Source: Bacteroidota bacterium (GTDB taxonomy: Bacteria; Bacteroidota; Ignavibacteria; Palsa-1295). Taken from it: a DNA stretch of 64,000 bases. This document shows positions 18,117 to 25,933 of the stretch, piece by piece. The notes under the pieces are model-generated. The model had not been told where the DNA came from and made no database searches. It worked only from the letters and a program-made list of their open reading frames with translations. Each line of letters opens with the position of its first letter. Position 1 is the first letter of the stretch. The stretch spans positions 1 to 64,000 of the forward strand of contig JAJPIO010000017.1 in NCBI GenBank assembly GCA_021324735.1, read 5' to 3'. The translations under genes were made by a program, and so were the position numbers.

Positions 18117-18731
18117 ATGCGATTTCCCACCCAATTGACCGTTTTGCGGATCGTGCTTGCACCGGTCTTTTTACTGCTGATGGTCTATACGGATCCGCCG
18201 CAGTTCTTCTGGGCTGCGATCGTTTTTGCGGTGGCTGCCATTAGCGATTGGTGGGATGGGCATATCGCGCGCCGAATGAACCTCGTTTCTCGCCTCGGTG
18301 CTTTTCTCGACCCGCTTGCCGATAAACTGCTTACGAGTGCGGCATTTATTGCTTTCGCTTGGCTTGGTTATATTGAGTGGTGGATGGTTTTGGTTGTTTT
18401 GGCTCGTGATATCTACCTCACAGTATTTCGTATTATTGGTGATGCGCTCGATCTTCCTATCAAGACCAGTTACTCGGCGAAGGTCAAAACCTTCGTGCAA
18501 ATGACATTCATCGTTATCCTGCTGGTTGCGTTGGTCTCAACGCGCGGAATGTTTGGGGATCAGTTAAAAACTATTGGATGGACGATCGTCGCTCACAATG
18601 TCCTTCTATGGGGGATGGGCGCAGTAACGCTACTGACATTCTCTTCTGCTCTTATGTATACCTACGATAACTGGTCGGTGCTCCGGGCTGCCGCTCGCCG
18701 TTATGTTTTAGGGGGTCAGGAGACCATTTAA
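18117..18731 (+). CDS. pgsA: CDP-diacylglycerol-glycerol-3-phosphate 3-phosphatidyltransferase
   Basis: 204 residues, with four to five hydrophobic segments. The CDP-alcohol phosphatidyltransferase signature D-x2-DG-x2-AR-x8-G-x3-D-x3-D is complete at about residues 43-68 (DWWDGHIARR, then GAFLDPLADK). The frame is open from 17997 inside rsmB, but ATG 18117 matches the family N-terminus. It makes phosphatidylglycerol phosphate at the inner membrane, and the next gene, pgpA, removes the phosphate. Confidence 0.93.
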   Translation: MRFPTQLTVLRIVLAPVFLLLMVYTDPPQFFWAAIVFAVAAISDWWDGHIARRMNLVSRLGAFLDPLADKLLTSAAFIAFAWLGYIEWWMVLVVLARDIYLTVFRIIGDALDLPIKTSYSAKVKTFVQMTFIVILLVALVSTRGMFGDQLKTIGWTIVAHNVLLWGMGAVTLLTFSSALMYTYDNWSVLRAAARRYVLGGQETI

Positions 18732-18735
18732 CGAA

Positions 18736-19284
18736 GTGCTTAATAACGAACGAAAGCCGCAACGTTTCGATTGGCTTCGAAAAGCGCGATCGCGAATTTG
18801 GTCGCCACCTCAAAATCTGCATCGTGTTCCCTGGTTTGCTCTTCTCATTGGAAGCTTCTTTTATTCGGGTCTTTCCCCGGTCGGTTCTGGCACGGTCGGC
18901 AGCTTAGTTGCCGCGGCCCTTTATTATTTCATTCCGGTTTTACAGGCTCCCGGTATCCTTGCTATTGCATCGGTGGTCGTTCTTTTTATTGGCATTTGGT
19001 CCGGCGGTATCGTGGAACGTACACTGGAGAAGCAGGATCCAGGCATTGTCGTGATCGATGAAGTACTGGGCCAATGGATGGCACTCATTTCCTGGAGCTT
19101 TATTGGCGATCTTCGCTTTACGATCGCCGCCTTCCTTTTCTTCCGACTGTTTGATGTGCTTAAACCCTGGCCAGCTCGGTATTTCGAGCGAAAACATGGA
19201 GGAACCGGCATCATGTTGGATGATGCAGTGGCGGGTATCTATGCCAATATTGCAGCTCATCTTATAATGTATTTTATTCGTTAG
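18736..19284 (+). CDS. pgpA: Phosphatidylglycerophosphatase A
   Basis: 182 residues starting at GTG 18736, 4 nt after pgsA. The PgpA family pattern is visible: GSFFYSGLSPVGSGTVGS near the N-terminus, IDEVLGQWMAL with the catalytic Asp/Glu, and the C-terminal segment ending in MLDDAVAGIYAN. Three to four membrane segments. It dephosphorylates phosphatidylglycerol phosphate. A basic N-terminal tail of about 30 residues precedes the domain. Confidence 0.92.
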   Translation: MLNNERKPQRFDWLRKARSRIWSPPQNLHRVPWFALLIGSFFYSGLSPVGSGTVGSLVAAALYYFIPVLQAPGILAIASVVVLFIGIWSGGIVERTLEKQDPGIVVIDEVLGQWMALISWSFIGDLRFTIAAFLFFRLFDVLKPWPARYFERKHGGTGIMLDDAVAGIYANIAAHLIMYFIR

Positions 19285-19285
19285 C

Positions 19286-20548
19286 ATGAACGCTGAGATC
19301 ATTTCGATAGGAGATGAACTGTTGATCGGCCAGGTCGTCAATACGAATGCGGCCTGGATCGGCCGGGAGCTTGGGGCGTTAGGAGTTCCTGTTACTCGAG
19401 TTAATACCATTGGCGATAATGCTAAAGAGATAATTGTAACATCTCGTCGTGCGTGGAAAGAGGCGGATGTTGTTATTGCGACTGGAGGACTTGGCCCCAC
19501 GCACGATGATATTTCAAAAGCAGCGGTCGCTACATTTTTCAAGAAAAAATTAAAGCTGCATAAGCCAACGCTCGAAGCAGTGAAAGCGCGCTTTGCGAAG
19601 TTAGGCTACGATAAAATGCCGGAGTCGAACATATCCCAGGCGATGGTCCCGGAAGGTTTTCAGGTATTGAAGAACGACCGTGGCACCGCACCAGGATTGC
19701 TCTTCTATAATGCTGGTAAAACATATATCATTTTACCCGGCGTCCCACAGGAAATGGAATTTTTGATGACCGGTAGCGTCCTTCCATTCCTTAAACATAA
19801 GTATAAGAATAAGCTCGAAGCGATCAAGCACAGAACGATCATCACAGCAGGAATTGGTGAGTCATCTCTTGCTGAAAAGATAGGCGATCCCAAGACATTT
19901 TTGAAAAAGAGCACGATCCTCGCATTCCTTCCCCGAGCAGAGGGTGTTCGATTGCGCATTACAAGCCACGGTAAAAGTACTGCGACGGTAAACAAAGAGA
20001 TCGATCGAGTTGAGGCTATCATCCGTGAGCGAGCGGGAAAATATGTATTAGGCACTGAAGATCAAACGCTTGCTGCAACAGTCGTTCGGCTTCTTACCGA
20101 GAGATCGAAAGTGCTCGCAACGGCGGAAAGTTGTACCGGTGGGCTTATTGCGTCGAAGATCACCGAGACTGATGGAGCCAGTACAGTCTTTTATGGTAGT
20201 ATCGTTGCCTACCATAATCACGTTAAGATCAAAGAACTTGGTGTTCGGCAACTTACGCTTATCGAGCACGGAGCTGTAAGCGAAGAAACAGCGATCGAAA
20301 TGGCGGAAGGAGCACTGGAAAAGCTCGGTTCCGATTTCGCCATCGCAGTAACCGGCATCGCTGGCCCCGATGGGGGGACAAAGGAAAAACCGGTCGGTAC
20401 TATTTGGATCGCACTTGCCGAGCGCAATGCTCCAACGCTTACCAAAAAATTACAACAAGATTTTGGTCGAGTAGGGAATCGCGAACGGGCTGCCGCAGCA
20501 GCCTTGGAAATGCTTCGGCGCCGACTGCTTGGCAACGACGCAGCCTAA
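19286..20548 (+). CDS. cinA: CinA-like protein, MoCF domain plus nicotinamide-nucleotide amidase domain
   Basis: 420 residues, two domains. The first (1-170) is MoCF/COG1058-like, with IISIGDELLIGQVVNTN and TGGLGPTHDDISKAA. The second (260-420) is the CinA C-terminal domain, with TAESCTGGLIASKIT and TGIAGPDGGT, which deamidates nicotinamide mononucleotide in pyridine nucleotide recycling. The start is 1 nt after the pgpA stop, so it is the last gene of the mce-cinA run. It overlaps the convergent MFS gene by 4 bp, with no room for a terminator between them. Confidence 0.94.
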   Translation: MNAEIISIGDELLIGQVVNTNAAWIGRELGALGVPVTRVNTIGDNAKEIIVTSRRAWKEADVVIATGGLGPTHDDISKAAVATFFKKKLKLHKPTLEAVKARFAKLGYDKMPESNISQAMVPEGFQVLKNDRGTAPGLLFYNAGKTYIILPGVPQEMEFLMTGSVLPFLKHKYKNKLEAIKHRTIITAGIGESSLAEKIGDPKTFLKKSTILAFLPRAEGVRLRITSHGKSTATVNKEIDRVEAIIRERAGKYVLGTEDQTLAATVVRLLTERSKVLATAESCTGGLIASKITETDGASTVFYGSIVAYHNHVKIKELGVRQLTLIEHGAVSEETAIEMAEGALEKLGSDFAIAVTGIAGPDGGTKEKPVGTIWIALAERNAPTLTKKLQQDFGRVGNRERAAAAALEMLRRRLLGNDAA

Positions 20549-21807
20549 GCGATTGCAGCTTCTAATTTCTCTTCGGTTCGTTCGTGGTTGCTTTCCCGGA
20601 CCCTTCTTAGTAAAAGGAGACCTCCAACGAAGAACAGGCCTACCGTGAGAATGGCCATTCGTTGACCACCCATATCTGAAAGACTCCCAAACACCAGCGG
20701 TCCGATAATACCGCTTGCCCGGCCAGCGAAACCGTCATAAAATCCAAAGAACTCGGCCGTATGCTCGGAAGGTGTGAGCAGCGCCATAAGGCTTCTCGAG
20801 CACGCCTGACTCGAGCCAAGGGAAATTCCCGCAAGTGCACCAACGACATAAAAGGTCGATTTGGTGGTAGCAAAGAATGCCAATGCTACAACGACGATCC
20901 AAATAATAAGCGTGATCTGTATGGCTCGTTTCGGGCCAATACGATCTGCGATACGACCGAAAATAAGCGAACCGATCACCGCCACGATCTGGATCATCAC
21001 GAAAAAGATGGCAAGTTCGATCAATGTAAAATGCAAGGTACCTTTTGAATAGATACCGCTAAAGGCTACCACCGTCAATATGCCATCGTTATACAGAAAG
21101 AAGGCGAGCAGGAAGTTGGTGATGTTCGGATACTTGCGAATATTCTTCACCGTAGTTGCCAGTCGGCCAAACCCTTGCTTTACGAGTCCACCAAAACTGA
21201 TATGAGTAAAGGTGGTTTTGCGGTGTTCTGGAACGAATAAAAAGAGTGGCAAAGTAAAGATCGCGTAATCAGCGGCCGTTAAGAGAAAGGTCTGGCTGCT
21301 GGCACCATTAAGAAATGGAATGGAAGCAAGCAGGATCACAAGTGATCCGATATAGCCGCAGGCAAAACCGAGGCCCGATATTCTTCCAAATGTTTCCGGT
21401 GTAGTTATCTCCGGAAGGAAGGCATCGTAGAAAACAAGTCCACCTTCATAGCCGGCATTGGCCAGTAAGAAGAGTATCGCAGCCGGCAATACCATTCCTG
21501 GTTTCATAAAGTAGAGCAATGCGCTACATAGTACTACCGTCCATGCAAAAATGCCGAGGTAGAGCTTCTTATTATTGAGGACATCCGCCATCGCGCCAAG
21601 CAGCGGGGTGATAAGCGCTACCAGCAGCATCGAACCGAAGACGGTGTTTCCCCAGTAAGCATCGCCGTGGCCGTTCTGCACGATGACATCGTGGAAGTAT
21701 ATCGGGAAGACAAAGACTACCATGACGGTCGAAAATGACCCCATCGCGAAGTCGAAGCTCGCCCACGATGCAATTACTTTCCACGAAAAAGGCTGCGACT
21801 GCTTCAT
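20545..21807 (-). CDS. UMF1-type MFS transporter
   Basis: 420 residues, about 12 membrane segments. The opening motif SWASFDFAMGSFSTVMVVFVFPIYF, and the spacing of the first loop (AYWGNTVFGSMLLVALITPLLG), fit the UMF1/Atg22-like group of the major facilitator superfamily. Substrate unknown; relatives include peptide and amino acid effluxers. It overlaps nusB by 4 nt (ATGA), so it is probably co-transcribed with nusB. Confidence 0.85.
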   Translation of the reverse strand: MKQSQPFSWKVIASWASFDFAMGSFSTVMVVFVFPIYFHDVIVQNGHGDAYWGNTVFGSMLLVALITPLLGAMADVLNNKKLYLGIFAWTVVLCSALLYFMKPGMVLPAAILFLLANAGYEGGLVFYDAFLPEITTPETFGRISGLGFACGYIGSLVILLASIPFLNGASSQTFLLTAADYAIFTLPLFLFVPEHRKTTFTHISFGGLVKQGFGRLATTVKNIRKYPNITNFLLAFFLYNDGILTVVAFSGIYSKGTLHFTLIELAIFFVMIQIVAVIGSLIFGRIADRIGPKRAIQITLIIWIVVVALAFFATTKSTFYVVGALAGISLGSSQACSRSLMALLTPSEHTAEFFGFYDGFAGRASGIIGPLVFGSLSDMGGQRMAILTVGLFFVGGLLLLRRVRESNHERTEEKLEAAIA

Positions 21808-22457
21808 TCGTTAGTCGCTATCGGTGGCTCATTCGCTTCGCCATTCATTGGCCGGTCTCCGATAAGGCCACGACCGGATTTCTTTAGCTCGCCGGTCTCA
21901 CGAAGGTGCGTCATCACGGCATGTAATAAGCCATTGATAAACTTACCGCTTTCGTCCGTCGAGTAATCCTTTGCAATTTCGATCAACTCATTGATCGTTG
22001 CTTTCGGTGGGATCTCTGGGAAATAAAGCAACTCGGTGATACCGATCTGGATTAGCAGCCGGTCGATCAAAGCAACGCGTCTAATATCCCAACGTTGCAA
22101 TTTGCCCGTAATGAGGTTATTGATTTCCTCGCGATGCTTCACCAGGGCGAACGTCAGATCGCGAGCGAAGGTAAGAGCACCGTTTGGCTCTTCGCCTTCG
22201 GTTACGGTTGAACTCGGCTTTCCGGATGCGGCGCGCTCATCCGCTTCGGTAAGATCTTTTTCGACCAATTCCTTAAATAATAGGTCGAGATCGCTGCCAC
22301 CTAACTCATTGGCGTATAGCATCTGCATAACCCGCTCCCGGGCCAGACGCCGCTTGGGCAATTTGCGATCGCGCTTCGGATCGTTCTCGAATAGCTCTTC
22401 TGCTTCGATCCTCGGTGGCTCTAGCGCTTCAAAGTGTTCGTGCGTTGGATGAGTCAC
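21804..22457 (-). CDS. nusB: Transcription antitermination factor NusB
   Basis: 217 residues. The NusB core is at about 35-190: RLARERVMQMLYANEL at the start and ALIDRLLIQIGITELLY, then PPKATINELIEIAKDYST and KFINGLLHAV near the end. It binds the boxA RNA with NusE during rRNA transcription. The N- and C-terminal tails are longer than in small NusB proteins and rich in Glu/Lys. It lies between the SurA_N gene (3 nt away) and the UMF1 carrier (overlap). Confidence 0.93.
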   Translation of the reverse strand: MTHPTHEHFEALEPPRIEAEELFENDPKRDRKLPKRRLARERVMQMLYANELGGSDLDLLFKELVEKDLTEADERAASGKPSSTVTEGEEPNGALTFARDLTFALVKHREEINNLITGKLQRWDIRRVALIDRLLIQIGITELLYFPEIPPKATINELIEIAKDYSTDESGKFINGLLHAVMTHLRETGELKKSGRGLIGDRPMNGEANEPPIATNE

Positions 22458-22460
22458 AGA

Positions 22461-23186
22461 TCAATAAAATCCAAAACGTAACCGGTTATCAATAATATGG
22501 GCTGTAAGTTTCGCTCGTTTAAGCCACGCCTCGAACGCTCGTTCACGTTCGGATGCAGTAGCGGCATGCGGAGCGATACTTTGCATTAGCCGCTCCGTTT
22601 CCAATCGTACTTTTTCGCTTTCGATGATGATATGAACGATGCTGTCATTTCTCGGATCGTTCATAGCTTGCGACATATAGCTCGGATGAAACTCACCGGT
22701 CGAATCCGAAAACTGCCGGCGTAAAAATTCCGGCGGATGTTCTATCAGCGAGTCCTTGATCTCGGCGTCGGTCATTGCGATCCGTCGCTTGCCGATCTCT
22801 TCCTCCGTCAGGATATCGCTTACGGCGCGGTCCCAGGCAGAGTCAACGATCACGGAATAGAGGCTATCGGTCACCACATCATTATGCGAACGTTGGGTAA
22901 AGATTCTAAGATACCCTGCCATGATCGAATTAAAATCGCGATAGGTGATGATCTCACCATTAACGATCCCGACCGTATCCGTTGGCAAATGATTACGGAT
23001 CGTATCGGCAGGGACTAATTTGCTGTGCGGTCTCTTCTTTTTCGTATGACCTTTCTGGGCCTGGGCGGCAAGCGGAGCCATTACTGCCAGGACAACAGCC
23101 AACCCAACTACTGTCAGAATAAAACGGGTCACAAAATTTTCAAAGAGTGTATTTAAACGATCCGTGCTTTTAGGTTTCCTGCTCAA
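22461..23186 (-). CDS. SurA_N-type periplasmic chaperone without PPIase domain
   Basis: 241 residues. A membrane/signal segment (residues 17-45, ending AAQAQ) is followed by the SurA N-terminal pattern: TVGIVNGEIITYRDFNSIMAGYL, then a helical region and a C-terminal EAWLKRAKLTAHIIDNRLRFGFY that resembles the terminal strand/helix of SurA. No parvulin domain is present. It may fold or carry outer-membrane proteins, but this is inferred from the domain. It sits 3 nt upstream of nusB. Confidence 0.75.
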   Translation of the reverse strand: MSRKPKSTDRLNTLFENFVTRFILTVVGLAVVLAVMAPLAAQAQKGHTKKKRPHSKLVPADTIRNHLPTDTVGIVNGEIITYRDFNSIMAGYLRIFTQRSHNDVVTDSLYSVIVDSAWDRAVSDILTEEEIGKRRIAMTDAEIKDSLIEHPPEFLRRQFSDSTGEFHPSYMSQAMNDPRNDSIVHIIIESEKVRLETERLMQSIAPHAATASERERAFEAWLKRAKLTAHIIDNRLRFGFY

Positions 23187-23270
23187 CTCCGCCCGGGCGG
23201 AATTCGTTGTCCTTGCCGCGTACTATTTTCGAATATATTTTTTTAGCTGAACAATAGCATCAATTCCCGA

Positions 23271-24113
23271 TCACGGGGTTACCGTTGCTGTGATCGGATT
23301 CGTCTTCGCAATCTCCGCATTGTTCATCCGAATACCGAGCGTCAGGGTGATCAGTCCGGGCTGAATGTCCGGTGGTGCGGCGAATTCCAGCGTCATCCCA
23401 GCAGGGGAAAGGCCACAGCTTTCAACAAAACTGCGCCAGGTCTTACCGTTTTGCTCGAGATAAAGAAAATTACCTTCAGACAGTTTATCCCAGTCCTTCA
23501 TAATACGATGATTCACGGCTGTCCATTGCTGGGCCGGTGTAAGCTTGCTGAGACCGATATTTGCTTCCAATTCTTCGCGGGCTTTTTTCTCATCGACGAT
23601 ACCTTCCGGTACAAATCCATCGCCGACGATCTTGAAATTGGTAAGTGGCTTGATCGTACCGCCTTCGACGGTGGTTAATTTAGTCTCAACTTTTTTCTGT
23701 ACATTGAAGTAATACGGTATGCTCGGGTCGGAGCCATTGACCAAGAATAGCGTCGCTTTGCCCTCTTCGAGCGTTACCGGCGCCATAAAGGTCGCAATAC
23801 AGGAATCGCCAACCGATTGATATGACCCCAGCGGCATCCAGACCTGCTTGCCGTTCTGCTCGATGCGAAGGATCGGAATATCGGATTTCACCCAGGCGAT
23901 CAGCCGCTCTGCCGTGCATTTCGACTGCGATTTGGGATGCTCCGGATCGGGATTCTGAAATACGATGATACCCATTTGCCCGGCTGCAATTGTTTTTGGC
24001 AGCGAGTAGACCTTCAGTTTTTTTGCCTGAGCGATCTCGGGGCGGGTCAAAGTAGAAAGAACAACCGTGGTAAGGAGGAGCAGAGACCAGATCGTTACGT
24101 AACGTTTCATCAT
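23271..24113 (-). CDS. Exported protein of unknown function
   Basis: About 280 residues beginning at two adjacent ATGs; translation from further upstream is possible but would be in the repeat flank. A signal peptide ends at about residue 30 (IAQA). The rest is beta-rich, has two early cysteines (SKCTAER, DSCIATF) and shows a pattern of short Ig-like strands (GKATLFLVNG, GLITLTLGIRM). An IPT/TIG or similar fold is possible but no family was recognised. The upstream region is the 174-bp element at 24247-24419, so that element may provide its promoter or leader. Confidence 0.7.
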   Translation of the reverse strand: MMKRYVTIWSLLLLTTVVLSTLTRPEIAQAKKLKVYSLPKTIAAGQMGIIVFQNPDPEHPKSQSKCTAERLIAWVKSDIPILRIEQNGKQVWMPLGSYQSVGDSCIATFMAPVTLEEGKATLFLVNGSDPSIPYYFNVQKKVETKLTTVEGGTIKPLTNFKIVGDGFVPEGIVDEKKAREELEANIGLSKLTPAQQWTAVNHRIMKDWDKLSEGNFLYLEQNGKTWRSFVESCGLSPAGMTLEFAAPPDIQPGLITLTLGIRMNNAEIAKTNPITATVTP

Positions 24114-24246
24114 ACCGGTTCGCAGTATATCGTCGTGGAGCGAGTCAATTGTCCAGGTAGTGCGAGTGAAGAGTAACTGTAAACAATCGTATCCATGAGT
24201 CCTGTTCGCTCCACGTGTGCGTGCGAACATAGACTATGAATCAATT

Positions 24247-24419
24247 TATCAAATTATTTTGATTTTGTGTTTTGAATTTCGTTCATTAATGGGGCCTTCT
24301 CTGGAAAAATGTTCGTCGCGTTTCAAGGATCGCGAACAGCAATGCGTGCCGGCGTAAGCTAGCTACTCATTGGTGTTAATAACGATAGTGAACACATAGG
24401 CACCTATGCCGGAGTTCCG
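24247..24419 (-). repeat. 174-bp conserved non-coding element, copy 2
   Basis: This is the inverse of the element at 5470-5643 (see there), with the 44-bp identical part at 24247-24290. The hairpin CATAGG-CA-CCTATG lies at 24395-24408 inside GAAC (24390-24393) and GTTC (24414-24417). The identical end again faces the nearby gene, here the exported protein starting at 24113, about 130 bp away. Confidence 0.8.
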
Positions 24420-24432
24420 GTCACGATAGGTA

Positions 24433-24956
24433 TCTGTCGTCCTCCAGGCCTGAAGGCCTTCGCTAATCTCTGTCGTCCTAACGGACTTAAATATTTTGTG
24501 GGTTGCCGATTTTCCAGGCCTGAAGGCCTTCGCTATGCTTCGGTCGTCCTAACGGACTTCGATTCAGTTGGCTCGTGACAGGATGAAGTGCGGAGCACGA
24601 CCGATGCATAGCAAAGCGCTTTAGCGCTGGGAATGAGATTCGAAAATAGAGGTAAGTCCGGAGGACGACAGAACCGTCGTGCGTAGAAATCTGTCGTCCT
24701 GCCGGACTCTAAATTCTTTCCTATTTCGATTTCCAGGCCTGAAGGCCTTCGCTATGCTTCTATCGTTCTGGCGGACTTGAATGCTTTGTGGGTTGCCGAT
24801 TTTCCCAGGCCTGAAGGCCTTCGCTAATCTCTATCGTCCTAATGGACTAAAAGCTCGCCGCGCGATAAGTGCGGAGCACGACCGATGCATAGCAAAGCGC
24901 TTTAGCGCTGGAAATACGATTCGAAAATAGATATGAGTCCGGAGGACGACAGAACC
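24433..24956. repeat. REP-like palindrome array 2
   Basis: Alternating copies of the same three cores as array 1: AGGCCT-GA-AGGCCT with TTCGCTATGCTTC, GTCGTCCT(A/G)(A/C)CGGACT, and the AGCGCT palindrome with GTGCGGAGCACG. A spacer containing TTTGTGGGTTGCCGATTT recurs at about 24496 and 24785. It ends 8 bp before the transposase stop codon, so it probably also limits read-through. Confidence 0.85.
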
Positions 24957-24964
24957 TCGCCTGT

Positions 24965-25402
24965 TTATATCGATTGTAATTGTTTGATGTGCTCCTTTAC
25001 GAACCGATCCCACTCTTCACGTGCGGTTATTTTCCTATGATGCTCCTTTTGGCGCTGGATGTAGAATTTAGCGCGTTCAACACTCGACAACCCTACGCTA
25101 AATGCTCCATACCCTTCCTGCCAATGAAATCGCTCGCGCCAATCGAAGGTCTCGTTTAACCATTTGGATGCATTTCCCTTAATGAGTTGTGATGCTTTGG
25201 ATACGGATATGTCGGCTTTAAGCGAGAACAGTGCGTGAATGTGATCGTCCATGCCGTTGATCGCTATCGGTGAGCCGATCTCTTTTTTGATGATCCCTCC
25301 GATATATGGATAGAGTCGCTCTTCCACATCGGGTGGTATGCGAATATTATTTGCAGTGTGAGAAACCAGATGGATAAAAAGGGAAGTGTAGGATTGTGCC
25401 AT
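24965..25402 (-). CDS. REP-associated tyrosine transposase (IS200/TnpA-like, HUH Y1)
   Basis: 145 residues starting at ATG 25402 (MAQSYTSLFIHLVS), which fits the TnpA N-terminus; the frame is open 11 codons further. The HUH metal site is HIH in GMDDHIHALFS at about residue 60. The catalytic Tyr is probably the one in RAKFYIQRQKEHH near the C-terminal part. HFHWQEGYGAFS-like residues (FHWQEGYGAFSVG) mark the IS200/REP family. The enzyme nicks and joins single-stranded DNA at hairpins, here presumably the flanking palindromes. All key residues look intact, so it may be active. Confidence 0.9.
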   Translation of the reverse strand: MAQSYTSLFIHLVSHTANNIRIPPDVEERLYPYIGGIIKKEIGSPIAINGMDDHIHALFSLKADISVSKASQLIKGNASKWLNETFDWRERFHWQEGYGAFSVGLSSVERAKFYIQRQKEHHRKITAREEWDRFVKEHIKQLQSI

Positions 25403-25462
25403 GTTCGTAATGGGAAGACCGATACAAAAATACAACGTATCATATATTTCCCTGTCGTTTTT

Positions 25463-25915
25463 CCCCGGGCCTGAAGGCCTTCGCTAATCTCTATCGTCCT
25501 GGCGGACTTAAATGCTTTGTGGGTTGCCGAATTTCCAGGCCTAAAGGCCTTCGCTATGCATCGGTCGTCCTAACGGACTTCGGTTCGGTCGATCGTGGCA
25601 GGATGGAGTGCGAAGCACGCCAGAAGCTTAGCGAAGCGCTTCAGCGCTGGGAATATGATGCGAAAACAGACACAAGTCCGGAGGACGACAGAATCTTGCC
25701 AACCGTCACGTGTCTGTCGTCCTACCGGACTTTGAATTCAGGGGACGCAATATTTTCCAGGCCTGAAGGCCTTCGCTATGCTTCGGTCGTCCTAACGGAC
25801 TTCGGTTCGGTCGATCGTGGCAGGATGGAGTGCGGAGCACGTCAGAGGTATAGCGAAGCGCTTTAGCGCTGGAAATGTGATTCGAAAATAGAGGTAAGTC
25901 CGGAGGACGACAGAG
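25463..25915. repeat. REP-like palindrome array 3
   Basis: Same modules as arrays 1 and 2. The part 25675-25841 equals the reverse complement of 5062-5228 except for about six positions in 167, including the spacers between palindromes. It lies between the transposase start and the 3' end of the T9SS cargo gene. Confidence 0.85.
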
Positions 25916-25933
25916 CGCTTATCTCGATTCTCG

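Larger units (their letters stand above)
24433..25915. mobile_element. RAYT/REP locus: transposase gene within REP-like arrays
   Basis: A single HUH transposase gene (24965-25402) is flanked directly on both sides by arrays of the same palindromes, the classical layout of REP-associated tyrosine transposases. An array without a transposase, at 5025-5408, appears to be a non-autonomous relative. There is no sign of a second (TnpB) gene, so this is a REP/RAYT system and not an IS605-type insertion sequence. Confidence 0.8.
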
